From Roseivirga thermotolerans (GTDB lineage Bacteria; Bacteroidota; Bacteroidia; Cytophagales; Cyclobacteriaceae): a stretch of DNA of 64,000 bases. This document shows positions 1-8,667 of this stretch, piece after piece. The notes below the pieces were generated by a model. That model did no database searches. It had not been told where the DNA came from and saw only the letters and a program-made list of their open reading frames with translations. A program made the position numbers and the translations under genes. The DNA lies in assembly GCF_014653175.1 (NCBI RefSeq), contig NZ_BNAG01000003.1, forward strand, positions 248,001 to 312,000, in the 5' to 3' direction. Numbering within the stretch: position 1 is the first letter of the stretch; each line of letters starts with the position of its first letter.

Positions 1-1378
1 GCCAGCCAAAGTTGAACCTTTTTAAAAGGTCAATGTCTGAATTTTGCAAAGGGTATACCCGGTTCATGTTCAGCGACATTTCCGGTAGTGAAATGTCTAT
101 GATCCCAGTCTGTACGTTTTGGTTGTGGCGGGCACTAAAGGAATAGCTAAATGGTGAGCGAGGTATTACCCCACTATACTGCACATTCGACCTAAACTCC
201 GACCGTATATTGTTCTGAAGGTTAACGGTACCCAGGTTGTTCTGATTGTAGGTGCTTGTTCCTGCGTTTACACTGGCCGAAAAACGCCCGTTGCGCCCTC
301 TGGAGTCGGGTCGGTGAGACCAAGAAACCCAAAAGTCTTTAGAGTCCAAGGCATCTACTTCATAGTCGGGTGTAATGTTGCGATTATAGGTAAGGTCAAA
401 CTGCCCACTGAATTTATAGCGTTGCTTATATACCGATCGGATACGAGTAGCCCAGCTTCCTTTGGAGTAATAATCGGCTGTAACTGCGGTATGAATATTA
501 TCGTTCCAGGCAAAGTAATAGCCTCCTTCTTTTAGAAAAAGCCCTCTTCTTCGTTCATCTCCATATTTAGGAAACAGAATGCCAGAGGTAGATTCTTGCG
601 TGTCCGGGAAATAACCAAAGGGAAGCCCCAGGGGAGTGGGTATGTCGCCTACATACAATAGAAAAGGGCCCGTTATCACATTTTTACCCGGGTTAATTTT
701 AATTTTTGAAGACTTAATGTAGGTGCCTGCATCAGGGTCGTCCAGACAGGGTATAAATTTGCCGTCCTTTATGTATGCACTCTGATCGGCATTTCTTTTC
801 ACTACACTGCCGCGCAAATGGCCATCTTGCTGTTTGGTGGCCACACCTTTAATTATGGCCTTTTGTGTTTCAAAATTGTAGCGAATCTCTTCGGTATCAA
901 AAATATCAGGGCCATCCTGAAAAATTGGTCTGCCCACCCAGTTGCCCAGCGAGTCCTGAATACCGGTGGCCATTAGCTCGTTCTTGTTTTTATCTATAGT
1001 TATTCTTTCTGCAACCAGCTTTATATTACCATATTCAATTTTAGCGTTTCCGTAGAGGTAGGTTTGGTTGGTAAGCAGTTTGGTGATGATGGAGTCTTCA
1101 GCGTAGTATTTAATGGTGGTTTGAATCCCTCCAACCACAACCTGTAGCGAATCGGAAATACCCGGTACGGTGTCGTTTTTAACCGGTTGTTCGGCTTCGG
1201 CACGATTTTGTCTACTTTCTTGTCCGGCTCTTATAAACTGAGCCTTCAAAGAAGAAGTACAGAGAATGGCTAAAACAATGAAGAATATTTTCCCGTTTGA
1301 AAACACGCTGAATTTCGGTTTTTCCGAATTTTTAAGATTTTTGCGTAAAGTTATCTCAATCAGCCGTTTCATGCGCAT
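1..1378 (-). CDS. lptD: LPS-assembly protein LptD, Bacteroidota type (5' part only)
   Basis: Outer-membrane protein that, with LptE, delivers lipopolysaccharide to the outer leaflet. About 459 codons lie in the window and the C-terminal barrel runs off the left edge. Translating the minus strand gives a hydrophobic signal segment ending SSLKAQ near residue 47, an OstA-like stretch with YLYGNAKIEYGN and KLVAERITID, and then GDIPTPLGLPFGYFP, typical of Bacteroidota LptD, followed by barrel-like alternating sequence. The frame is open throughout. Start choice: ATG at 1376-1378 or 1370-1372. A GTG at 1304-1306 would give a more compact signal peptide and is a real alternative. With the ATG starts, the 5' end overlaps that of the divergent amidase gene. 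Confidence 0.85.
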   Translation of the reverse strand, partial: MRMKRLIEITLRKNLKNSEKPKFSVFSNGKIFFIVLAILCTSSLKAQFIRAGQESRQNRAEAEQPVKNDTVPGISDSLQVVVGGIQTTIKYYAEDSIITKLLTNQTYLYGNAKIEYGNIKLVAERITIDKNKNELMATGIQDSLGNWVGRPIFQDGPDIFDTEEIRYNFETQKAIIKGVATKQQDGHLRGSVVKRNADQSAYIKDGKFIPCLDDPDAGTYIKSSKIKINPGKNVITGPFLLYVGDIPTPLGLPFGYFPDTQESTSGILFPKYGDERRRGLFLKEGGYYFAWNDNIHTAVTADYYSKGSWATRIRSVYKQRYKFSGQFDLTYNRNITPDYEVDALDSKDFWVSWSHRPDSRGRNGRFSASVNAGTSTYNQNNLGTVNLQNNIRSEFRSNVQYSGVIPRSPFSYSFSARHNQNVQTGIIDISLPEMSLNMNRVYPLQNSDIDLLKRFNFGW

Positions 1379-2174
1379 CGAAGTGAAATTTTATCTGATT
1401 CCTTTAGTTCTTTTAACACTTCTGGTGGTATGCCCGACTGTTTCGCCCGCACAAACGGCCAAAAAGAAGTATAAGGTAGTTTTAGACCCCGGACATGGTG
1501 GGAAAGACTCCGGTACAAGAGGTTCCAAACTTTTGGAAAAGGATGTGGTTTTGGCCGTTACTCTTAAAGTGGGAGAATATCTTGAAAAATATACCGATGA
1601 CATTGAGGTGATTTTTACCCGCAAAAAAGATGAGTACAGTCACCCCAAAGTTCGTGCCACGCTAGCCAACAATATGGAGGCCGACTTGTTTGTGTCTATA
1701 CATGCGAACGCCATGCCTGCCGGCAACTCTCATGTTTATGGTACTGAAACCTACGTGATGGGAACCAAAAACGAAGGAAGAAACTTTGAAGTAGCAAAGC
1801 GTGAGAACTCTGTAATTCTTCTGGAAGAAGACTATAAAGAGCTTTATCAGGGTTTCGACCCCAATGCTCCGGAGGTAAATATTATGTTCGAAATTATGCA
1901 GGAAGCATTTCAGGAAAACAGCATTTTGTTAGCGCAAAACATTGAGGAGCAGTTTTCTAAGCGTGCGGGCAGACACAGCAGAGGGGTAAAGCAATCGAGT
2001 CTTTGGGTACTTTGGAACACAGCAATGCCAAGTGTTTTAATAGAAATAGGTTATCTTACCAACCCGAAAGAAGAGCGAGAGCTTTCTACCCCTGAGGTTC
2101 AGGAGTATATTGCTTCGGCCATTTTCAGGGCTATTCGCGACTATTTCGAGTATCAGAAAACGTTAGATAACTAG
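1371..2174 (+). CDS. N-acetylmuramoyl-L-alanine amidase (Amidase_3)
   Basis: Zinc-dependent peptidoglycan amidase that cuts the bond between MurNAc and the stem peptide in the periplasm during cell separation and wall remodelling. 267 aa from the chosen start. Residues 1-28 form a signal peptide ending VSPAQ. The catalytic domain starts with VVLDPGHGGKDSG (zinc His near 42), continues with a Glu in LLEKDVVLAV and a second His in FVSIHANAMP, and ends with the catalytic Glu in SVLIEIGYLTNP. The frame stays open back to 1266, but Met at 1371 directly precedes the signal peptide, so I prefer it. The gene diverges from lptD and its stop overlaps the next start by one base, so amidase and MCE protein are probably co-translated. 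Confidence 0.92.
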   Translation: MRIEVKFYLIPLVLLTLLVVCPTVSPAQTAKKKYKVVLDPGHGGKDSGTRGSKLLEKDVVLAVTLKVGEYLEKYTDDIEVIFTRKKDEYSHPKVRATLANNMEADLFVSIHANAMPAGNSHVYGTETYVMGTKNEGRNFEVAKRENSVILLEEDYKELYQGFDPNAPEVNIMFEIMQEAFQENSILLAQNIEEQFSKRAGRHSRGVKQSSLWVLWNTAMPSVLIEIGYLTNPKEERELSTPEVQEYIASAIFRAIRDYFEYQKTLDN

Positions 2175-3133
2175 TGGCTAAAGGTAAAGAATTCAAAGTT
2201 GGTCTTTTTGTAGTGCTCATGGCAGCATCGCTCTACATTGGGTTTAATTACCTTAGAGGGCTCGATGTCTTTTCTCCGCTTACCACATACTATGTGAAAT
2301 ATCCCAATGTAAGTGGGCTCAACAAGGGTGACAGGGTTATTCTCAATGGCCTTGATGTAGGAAGCGTAATAGAGAGGCGTTTTTCTAACGAACAGTACAA
2401 TGAAATTTTAGTAACGCTGGCTATAGATAAAACCATTAAGCTCACCGATAGTACCCTGGCCAGATTAGCTAAGCCTGATTTTCTTGGAGGAATTGAAGTG
2501 CAGTTGGTATTGAATTCCGGAGGTACTCGGATACTGGAAAAAGGCGACACGCTGATCGGAGAAATTGATGGAGGTATTACAGAACTACTTACTCAGGAAG
2601 GCCTCTCGGCAGCCAATCAACTCACCGCCTTGGTGAATAGAATAAACAATGTGTTGGAGCCATTTGCTGAAAAAACGGATGCCATTGCGGCAGCCATAGA
2701 TAATTTTAAGAAACTTTCAGATGGGCTGGTTGTTACCAACGAGTTGGCCCAGACCTCAATGAAACAGTTCAACCTTAGGCTGGAATATGTAACAGATTCG
2801 CTCGTGGCGGCCATGGGAGGTGTAAAGCCTCTAATGGACGAATACAAAAAGCTGGGCGAAAAGCTCAATGCGGTTGATGTGGAGAGCAGGCTGGAACGAA
2901 TCGATTCGGTGCTTTATTCTACGCAGAGCTTCCTTGCCCGACTCAACTCTGATGATGGTACACTTGGCAAGCTGCTTACCAACGACTCCCTGTACAATAC
3001 CCTGAATCGGACCATGGCCGATTTAGATAGTCTGATGATCGACCTGAGGTACAATCCTAAGCGTTATATGCACTTCTCTATTTTTGGCAGAAAGAACCGT
3101 CCGCCAGCCGATAGTAGGAAATCAAACAGGTAG
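2174..3133 (+). CDS. MlaD/MCE-family lipid transport protein
   Basis: Periplasm-facing MCE protein anchored in the inner membrane, the substrate-binding part of Mla-like phospholipid transporters. 319 aa. One transmembrane helix (about residues 8-27, VGLFVVLMAASLYIGFNYL) is followed by the MCE domain (about 38-115, with GLNKGDRVILNGLDVGSV) and a long helical C-terminal part. The start is GTG at 2174-2176, inside the sequence TAGTG that also holds the amidase stop codon. No MlaE permease or MlaF ATPase lies beside it; in Bacteroidota these are often elsewhere. The positively charged, Arg-rich C terminus is unremarkable. Confidence 0.88.
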   Translation: MAKGKEFKVGLFVVLMAASLYIGFNYLRGLDVFSPLTTYYVKYPNVSGLNKGDRVILNGLDVGSVIERRFSNEQYNEILVTLAIDKTIKLTDSTLARLAKPDFLGGIEVQLVLNSGGTRILEKGDTLIGEIDGGITELLTQEGLSAANQLTALVNRINNVLEPFAEKTDAIAAAIDNFKKLSDGLVVTNELAQTSMKQFNLRLEYVTDSLVAAMGGVKPLMDEYKKLGEKLNAVDVESRLERIDSVLYSTQSFLARLNSDDGTLGKLLTNDSLYNTLNRTMADLDSLMIDLRYNPKRYMHFSIFGRKNRPPADSRKSNR

Positions 3134-3160
3134 TGCAAAAACAGTAGCTCCAATTTCAAG

Positions 3161-3191
3161 TTTGAAATCTGAGGGTGCAGGTCTATTTTTA
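3161..3191 (+). promoter_or_regulatory. Bacteroidota-type promoter for the carboxylase gene
   Basis: TTTG at 3161-3164, 19 bases, then TATTTTTA at 3184-3191. This matches the Bacteroidota -33/-7 consensus (TTTG, TAnnTTTG) in all but the last base of the -7 box. Transcription would begin near 3198, about 37 bases before the start codon at 3235. Confidence 0.5.
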
Positions 3192-3234
3192 GCCTGTAAA
3201 CCGTAATAGAAATTGAGCAACTCACTTAAAGGAA

Positions 3235-4863
3235 ATGGATTTAGAATTCAATAAAAATGACGACAGCATGCGTCAGCTGCTTTTTCAGTTAAATACCAAA
3301 CTGAAGAAAGTTAAACTTGGCGGAGGAGAGAAAAAGATAAAAGCACAGCACGATAAAGGAAAGCTTACTGCCCGAGAGCGTATCGACTACCTTGTTGACG
3401 ATTCTGATGATTTTATTGAAATAGGAGCTTTTGCCGGAGACGGCATGTATACCGAAGTTGGCGGATGCCCCTCAGGTGGAGTGGTCACAGGAATAGGAAG
3501 GGTTAGTGGACGTCAATGTGTTATTGTGGCCAATGATGCCACTGTAAAAGCAGGAGCCTGGTTTCCAATAACTGCCAAAAAGAATCTGAGGGCTCAGGAG
3601 GTAGCCATGGAAAACCGGTTGCCCATTATTTATCTGGTCGATAGTGCAGGTGTTTTTCTTCCCATGCAAGATGAAATTTTCCCCGATAAAGAACACTTTG
3701 GCAGGCAATTTAGAAACAACGCCCGGATGTCTTCTATGGGAATTATTCAGGTAGCTGCCATTATGGGAAGTTGCGTGGCCGGAGGAGCCTATTTGCCCAT
3801 TATGAGCGATGAGGCAGCTATTGTAGATAAAACAGGCTCCATATTCCTGGCAGGCTCTTATCTGGTAAAGGCCGCCATTGGCGAAGATATTGATAATGAA
3901 ACTCTCGGAGGAGCAACCACCCAAAGTGAGATTTCGGGAGTAACCGATAACAAGTTTCCTAATGATGAGGCCTGTTTGGACTACATAAAATCCATTTTCG
4001 ATAAAATTGGGGAATTTGAAAAGGTCGGTTTCGACAGAAAGGAACCCCGACTGCCGGAGAAAGATCCCAATGAACTCTATGGAATAATGCCTCAAGACAG
4101 GGTGAAGCCATACGATGTGCGCGAAATTATAACTCGTCTGGTAGATGGCTCGGAGTTCGATGAATACAAAGAGAAGTATGGCCAAACCATAGTATGTGGC
4201 TATGCCCGAGTTGATGGTTGGGCTGTTGGAATTGTAGCCAATCAGCGGGTTGTGGTTAAGTCGAGAAAAGGCGAAATGCAAATGGGAGGAGTGATTTACT
4301 CTGACTCTGCCGATAAGGCCGCTCGATTTATAATGAATTGCAACCAGCGGAAAATTCCTTTGGTGTTCCTGCAGGATGTAAGCGGATTTATGGTAGGCAG
4401 CCGTGCCGAACACGGTGGTATTATCAAAGATGGCGCTAAAATGGTCAATGCAATGGCTAATTCGGTAGTACCTAAGTTCACCATTATTACAGGCAATTCA
4501 TTTGGAGCAGGCAACTATGCCATGTGTGGCAAAGCCTATGATCCACGCCTCATTTATGCCTGGCCGACCGCACAAATAGCGGTAATGAGTGGAGCTTCTG
4601 CGGCCAAAACCTTGCTTCAGATAAAAGTATCTACACTAAAAGCCCAAGGTAAAGAGATAAGTGAGGAGGAAGAAAAGAAACTACTCGATGAAATAAAGGC
4701 TAGCTATGATGAGCAAATGAGCCCATATTACGCTGCCGCCCGTTTGTGGGTAGACGGTATTATTGACCCCAAAGACACCCGAAAAATTATATCTAAAGGA
4801 ATAGAAGCTGCTAATCATGCCCCCATTAAAGAAGCATTTAATGTAGGAGTGATTCAGACATAA
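3235..4863 (+). CDS. acyl-CoA carboxylase beta subunit (carboxyltransferase; methylcrotonyl/propionyl-CoA type)
   Basis: Carboxyltransferase subunit of a biotin-dependent acyl-CoA carboxylase, which moves CO2 from carboxybiotin to an acyl-CoA. 542 aa, the usual length of MccB/PccB proteins. The N-terminal half holds LTARERIDYLVDD and GGAYLPIMSDEAAIV with IFLAGSYLVKAAIGE and ETLGGATTQSEISGV, the layout of the methylcrotonyl-CoA branch. The C-terminal half holds IPLVFLQDVSGFMVG and ITGNSFGAGNYAMCG, the oxyanion-hole glycines of the second crotonase-like domain. The alpha subunit (biotin carboxylase) is not adjacent, so the substrate cannot be fixed from context. The next gene starts 2 bases after the stop, so the two are likely one transcript. 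Confidence 0.9.
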   Translation: MDLEFNKNDDSMRQLLFQLNTKLKKVKLGGGEKKIKAQHDKGKLTARERIDYLVDDSDDFIEIGAFAGDGMYTEVGGCPSGGVVTGIGRVSGRQCVIVANDATVKAGAWFPITAKKNLRAQEVAMENRLPIIYLVDSAGVFLPMQDEIFPDKEHFGRQFRNNARMSSMGIIQVAAIMGSCVAGGAYLPIMSDEAAIVDKTGSIFLAGSYLVKAAIGEDIDNETLGGATTQSEISGVTDNKFPNDEACLDYIKSIFDKIGEFEKVGFDRKEPRLPEKDPNELYGIMPQDRVKPYDVREIITRLVDGSEFDEYKEKYGQTIVCGYARVDGWAVGIVANQRVVVKSRKGEMQMGGVIYSDSADKAARFIMNCNQRKIPLVFLQDVSGFMVGSRAEHGGIIKDGAKMVNAMANSVVPKFTIITGNSFGAGNYAMCGKAYDPRLIYAWPTAQIAVMSGASAAKTLLQIKVSTLKAQGKEISEEEEKKLLDEIKASYDEQMSPYYAAARLWVDGIIDPKDTRKIISKGIEAANHAPIKEAFNVGVIQT

Positions 4864-4865
4864 GT

Positions 4866-5732
4866 ATGGAAGAGACAAATCATTTAAATAATAGTGAGCT
4901 CAAGGCATTGGTGTCATTGTTAGACGATGACGATGTGGAGGTGGTTCAGCATGTAGAGAATAGAATCATGGCCTTGGGAACCTACATTATTCCTTACCTG
5001 GAGTTTGAATGGGAAAATAGCTTTAACCCGGTGGTGCAAAAGCGCATAGAAGAGTTGGTGCACAACCTGCAGTTTGAGTTAACAAAAGAAAAGCTCTATG
5101 CCTGGAAGGTTCAGGGAAACCACGACTTATTGGAAGGCATGTGGCTGATAAATACCTATCAGTACCCCGATCTGGAATTAGAGCAACTCAGTAAAGAAGT
5201 AGAACAAATTTATTATGACGCCTGGTTAGAGTTTAAGACGGATTTACACCCTGTAGATCAGGTAAAGCTGCTCAACTCGGTAATGTTCAATAAGCTGAAG
5301 TTTGGAGCAAACACTAAGAACTTTCATTCGCCAGGAAACTCCATGCTCAATGTGGTATTGCAAACCCGAAAAGGTAATCCAATATCGCTTTGCATAATCT
5401 ATATGTTGGTTGCTCAAAAGCTAAAAATGCCAATTTATGGAGTCAATCTGCCCAATTTGTTTGTAATGACTTTCAAGCAAGGCGATGTGCAGTTCTACAT
5501 CAATGCCTTTAACAGAGGCTTGGTGTTTTCTAAAAAAGAAATTGATGAGTACATCACTAACCTGAGGTTGCCTCCGAACGAAAAATTCTATGAGCCTTGC
5601 ACTAATCTGGACATTATTGCCAGAGTGTTACGCAATCTCATGAATGCTCATGAAAAACTGGGTAATAATGACAAGGTCAATGAAGTGCAGCAGATGCTCT
5701 CCATTATAGAAGCCAGCAAAGAAAATCAGTAA
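4866..5732 (+). CDS. SirB1-like transglutaminase-fold protein
   Basis: 288-aa cytoplasmic protein of the SirB1/transglutaminase-like superfamily, whose role is poorly known. An N-terminal helical segment (about residues 1-85, resembling HEAT-like helices, ending ELVHNLQFEL) precedes the conserved core KGNPISLCIIYMLVAQKL and PIYGVNLPNLFVM. The core keeps a cysteine where many family members have Ser or Cys, but PNLF replaces the PGHF usually found, so the catalytic His seems to be missing and an enzymatic role is doubtful. It follows the carboxylase gene by 2 bases, and its 3' end overlaps the convergent phosphopantetheinyl transferase gene by 7 bases. Confidence 0.78.
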   Translation: MEETNHLNNSELKALVSLLDDDDVEVVQHVENRIMALGTYIIPYLEFEWENSFNPVVQKRIEELVHNLQFELTKEKLYAWKVQGNHDLLEGMWLINTYQYPDLELEQLSKEVEQIYYDAWLEFKTDLHPVDQVKLLNSVMFNKLKFGANTKNFHSPGNSMLNVVLQTRKGNPISLCIIYMLVAQKLKMPIYGVNLPNLFVMTFKQGDVQFYINAFNRGLVFSKKEIDEYITNLRLPPNEKFYEPCTNLDIIARVLRNLMNAHEKLGNNDKVNEVQQMLSIIEASKENQ

Positions 5733-6346
5733 GCAATAACCGTGGTTAAGGGAGTGTCTGCCGGCAGAAAAAGCTTGTATAGAGATACTCCCTCATCTCT
5801 CTCAATAATTTTTCCTTCACCGTAGGGCCTGTCCAGGTTCTTAGTGATGAGTTGTTCTGCAAAGATTAACTGAGTTCGGCCGTGCAATTTGTACAAAGCC
5901 TCTTTGGCACTCCATACCCGGGTTAGGCGATTAATATCTCCATCTACCCATTTGCGTTCGCTGGAATGAACAAACTTATGAGCGATTTTGAGCACCTGCT
6001 CACGCTCATGTTCAATATCAATACCTATGGGGCCATTGAGGTTTATAGCTGCGGCAGCATAACCCTTAGCGTGCGAAATAGATAGCCCTATGCTCTCGTC
6101 TACCAAATGAGGTTTGCCAAACTTATCCTTATAAATCTCGAAATCGCCAAACGGCTCTAGTAGAACCCGCAACGCACAGCGTGCGGCCAGCGATTCGATT
6201 CTGCGCGATTCTACTTTTATACTGTTTAGCTCCTCATCCTGAATGGTCAGGTTCAAAAACTCCTGCAGAGTGTCGGCCTCCTCTTCAATTTGCCAAATGG
6301 CAAAATGAACACTTTCTTCTACTTCACCTTTTTTAATAATAGGCAT
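5726..6346 (-). CDS. 4'-phosphopantetheinyl transferase superfamily protein
   Basis: Transfers the phosphopantetheine arm from CoA to a serine of a carrier protein (ACP, PCP or similar). 206 aa, the usual size of Sfp-type enzymes. The magnesium-binding motif is GPIGIDIEHE in the middle, and the second signature is RVWSAKEALYKL, matching W/FxxKExxxK. ISHAKGYAAAAI before the first motif is also typical. A Bacteroidota genome normally has AcpS for fatty acid ACP, so this Sfp-type copy may serve another carrier protein, but none is nearby. It is convergent with the SirB1-like gene and divergent from the WD40 gene. Confidence 0.88.
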   Translation of the reverse strand: MPIIKKGEVEESVHFAIWQIEEEADTLQEFLNLTIQDEELNSIKVESRRIESLAARCALRVLLEPFGDFEIYKDKFGKPHLVDESIGLSISHAKGYAAAAINLNGPIGIDIEHEREQVLKIAHKFVHSSERKWVDGDINRLTRVWSAKEALYKLHGRTQLIFAEQLITKNLDRPYGEGKIIERDEGVSLYKLFLPADTPLTTVIAY

Positions 6347-6377
6347 CTGCTTTCTAAGTTTTTGGTTGGCGGCTGCT

Positions 6378-6385
6378 TAGCTTTG
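6378..6385 (+). promoter_or_regulatory. possible -7 box upstream of the WD40 gene
   Basis: TAGCTTTG fits TAnnTTTG exactly and lies 26 bases before the ATG at 6412. A TTTG at 6361-6364 is present but only 13 bases upstream, closer than the usual 17-20, so the -33 element is uncertain. Confidence 0.3.
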
Positions 6386-6411
6386 CAACGGATAATTCAA
6401 AGGCCAAAGAT

Positions 6412-7338
6412 ATGTCTAAAATTCAAGTCGCTAAAGTAAATACTCTTGCTGCCCATCAGGATTGTGTTTACGCCTTAGCACCAGGGCCCCAACCACATGT
6501 GTTCTTTTCTTCGGGTGGCGATGGTGTAGTAGCCCAGTGGGACCTTACCAACCTCGAACAGGCAAAGATGGTAGCTAAAGTGCCCAATTCTGTATATGCC
6601 CTTTGTTATTATTCCCAACGCAATGCACTCATTGTAGGCCAAAACTTCGATGGCATTCATATTATCGATCTTACCGAAAAGAAAGAGAAGGGGTCAATTA
6701 AATTGGGTAATGCGGCTATTTTCGATATAAAGGTAATGAACGATCATATTTTCTGTGCATTGGGCAACGGAGAGGTTCATGTGCTGGATATTGCCACACT
6801 TCAAACCTTACGGGTTATTAAAGCTTCCGACAAAAGTGCCAGATGTATCGCCATTAGTCCGAAAAACAATGAGTTGGCAGTTGGGTTTAGCGATAATTAT
6901 ATTCGAATTTATAACCTGCAGACATTCAGTAAGAAAAAAGAGTTTGAAGCTCATAAAATTTCGGTTTTTACCGTACAATATTCACCCGATGAGCGTTACT
7001 TAATCAGTGGTAGCAGAGATGCCCACCTGAAGATTTGGGAGGTGAACCAAAGCTATGAGCTCAAACAAGCCATAGTGGCTCATATGTATGCAATTAACCA
7101 CCTGGTTTTTAGTGCTGATGGCAAACATTTTGTAACTTGTAGCATGGATAAGTCGATAAAGGTCTGGGATGCCGCGACTTACCAACTCCTTAAAGTAATC
7201 GATAAGGCAAGGCACGCAGGGCATGGCACCTCAGTCAACAAAGTGCTTTGGTCAAACTTCAACAACCTATTGGTATCGGCAAGTGACGATCGGAGTATAT
7301 CCGTTTGGAGTATTAATTTTAATCTTTCTGAGGAATGA
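6412..7338 (+). CDS. WD40-repeat beta-propeller protein
   Basis: 308 aa and no signal peptide, so probably a cytoplasmic scaffold. Seven WD40-like blades can be read in order, each ending in a WD-like dipeptide: VVAQWDLT, GIHIIDL, EVHVLDI, YIRIYNL, HLKIWEV, SIKVWDA and SISVWSI. This fills the whole protein and would close one seven-bladed propeller. The stop overlaps the start of the DivIVA-domain gene by 4 bases (ATGA at 7335-7338), so the two proteins are made together and may act together. No enzymatic domain is visible. Confidence 0.88.
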   Translation: MSKIQVAKVNTLAAHQDCVYALAPGPQPHVFFSSGGDGVVAQWDLTNLEQAKMVAKVPNSVYALCYYSQRNALIVGQNFDGIHIIDLTEKKEKGSIKLGNAAIFDIKVMNDHIFCALGNGEVHVLDIATLQTLRVIKASDKSARCIAISPKNNELAVGFSDNYIRIYNLQTFSKKKEFEAHKISVFTVQYSPDERYLISGSRDAHLKIWEVNQSYELKQAIVAHMYAINHLVFSADGKHFVTCSMDKSIKVWDAATYQLLKVIDKARHAGHGTSVNKVLWSNFNNLLVSASDDRSISVWSINFNLSEE

Positions 7339-8174
7339 ATATTACACCATTAGAAATTAGACAAAAGGAGTTCGAAAAGAACTTTAGAGGTTATGACAAA
7401 GACGAAGTCAAAGCCTTTTTGAATTCGCTTTCCCTGGAGTGGGAGAAGCTCAACGACCTGAATAAGGAGTTGAAATTTAAGTTGGAAGCAGCGCAAGAAG
7501 AAGTGAAAAAACTACGTGAAGTAGAAAACTCGCTTTTCAAAACGTTGAAAACAGCAGAAGATACCGGGGCCAATATGATTGAGCAAGCCACAAGGACTGC
7601 CGAGCTGCACATGCGCGAGACAGAGATGAAGGCCGATGCCCTGATGAGTGAGGCTAAATCCAGAGCCAAGTCGATTATCGAAGATGCTGAAGATAAGGCG
7701 CGTATGATTGTGGACGATATGGAAGATGAGATTCGTCAGTTAGAGCAGGTGTTCAGAAGCTTGGATGCCAACAAATCGTCTTTAATGAGCGATTTGAAAA
7801 TGCTGGCTGAAGATATTCTTTCAAAACTCAGCCGACACGAAGATTTTCCGGCCGACATTAAACCCCACCTCAAAAAAGCAAAGGAGTTAGCAAGGGAGGT
7901 CAATGACAATGTGGCTCCCGTAGATGTGAATAAAATCATCGCCCACAACGAGAAAAAAGAAGCAGAGGCCAGCATTGATGAAATGGTGGAAGATTCTGAC
8001 GATGAGGAAACCATTGCTATGGTAGAGGCCATTGATGAGGCCCCGGAAGCCGAAACTCAAAAAGAGGAAAAGGTGGAAGAAGAGCCCAAAGCCAAAACAC
8101 CTAAAGAAGAACAAATGGTTGAAGAAACCACTGAGAAGAAAGAGAAAGGTTCTTTTTTCGATCAGTTTGATTGA
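7335..8174 (+). CDS. DivIVA-domain coiled-coil protein
   Basis: 279 aa. The N terminus (ITPLEIRQKEFEKNFRGYD, then KDEVKAFLNSL) is the DivIVA domain, which in other bacteria binds curved membranes or poles and recruits division or growth proteins. Residues about 30-160 are a long coiled coil rich in Ala, Glu and Lys. From about residue 200 the chain is strongly acidic and repetitive in Glu, Lys and Pro, ending GSFFDQFD. The start codon sits within the WD40 stop. DivIVA is best known from Gram-positives, so its partner here is unknown; the WD40 protein is the obvious candidate by inference. Confidence 0.85.
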   Translation: MNITPLEIRQKEFEKNFRGYDKDEVKAFLNSLSLEWEKLNDLNKELKFKLEAAQEEVKKLREVENSLFKTLKTAEDTGANMIEQATRTAELHMRETEMKADALMSEAKSRAKSIIEDAEDKARMIVDDMEDEIRQLEQVFRSLDANKSSLMSDLKMLAEDILSKLSRHEDFPADIKPHLKKAKELAREVNDNVAPVDVNKIIAHNEKKEAEASIDEMVEDSDDEETIAMVEAIDEAPEAETQKEEKVEEEPKAKTPKEEQMVEETTEKKEKGSFFDQFD

Positions 8175-8257
8175 TTCAATTAGCTCACTTCATAGCATAG
8201 ATGGTGTATTCACTGTCGAATGAGTGAGGATATTCATTCCAATATTTAAACGAATCG

Positions 8258-8623
8258 ATGAACAAAGATATCGTTGCACTGGAAGGCATGGAGTTCTATG
8301 CCTTTCATGGTTTTTATGAAGAGGAGAGAGAAAAAGGCAATTATTTTGTGGTGGATGTTGCCCTCACTACTTCTTTCGAAAAGGCCGCTGAAACCGATGA
8401 ACTTTCCGGTACCGTCAACTACGAAGAACTGCATGCGCTAGTGAAAGCCGAAATGGAAATCCCAACCAAGCTATTGGAGCGCGTGGCCGGCAGAATTATT
8501 GAAAAATGCTTCGAGCAGTTTCCAACAGCTTCAGAAGTGAAGGTGTCTGTAGCCAAGAAAAATCCGCCTATTGATGCTAAAATTGAGCAATCCAAGATAA
8601 CGATGATCCGGGCACGTAAATAG
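8258..8623 (+). CDS. folB: dihydroneopterin aldolase
   Basis: Folate-pathway enzyme that cleaves 7,8-dihydroneopterin to 6-hydroxymethyl-dihydropterin and glycolaldehyde in the cytoplasm. 121 aa, normal for FolB. Recognisable parts are VALEGMEFYAFHGFYEEER at the N terminus, SGTVNYEELHALVK in the middle (catalytic Glu region), LLERVAGRIIEKCF, and the C-terminal strand VAKKNPPIDAKIEQ. It follows the DivIVA gene by 83 bases on the same strand; no promoter is obvious in that gap. Confidence 0.92.
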   Translation: MNKDIVALEGMEFYAFHGFYEEEREKGNYFVVDVALTTSFEKAAETDELSGTVNYEELHALVKAEMEIPTKLLERVAGRIIEKCFEQFPTASEVKVSVAKKNPPIDAKIEQSKITMIRARK

Positions 8624-8667
8624 TCCGTGATTTTGTCATTCCCGTCCCGAAAAAAATCGGGAAGAAT

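Noticed and set aside
314-535. 73-codon plus-strand frame
   Set aside because: Lies opposite the lptD reading frame, which is continuous through this region and has family motifs.
3472-4413. 313-codon open frame on the minus strand
   Set aside because: It is antisense to the intact carboxylase gene, has low-complexity codon usage and no recognisable motif; long shadow frames are common opposite conserved genes.
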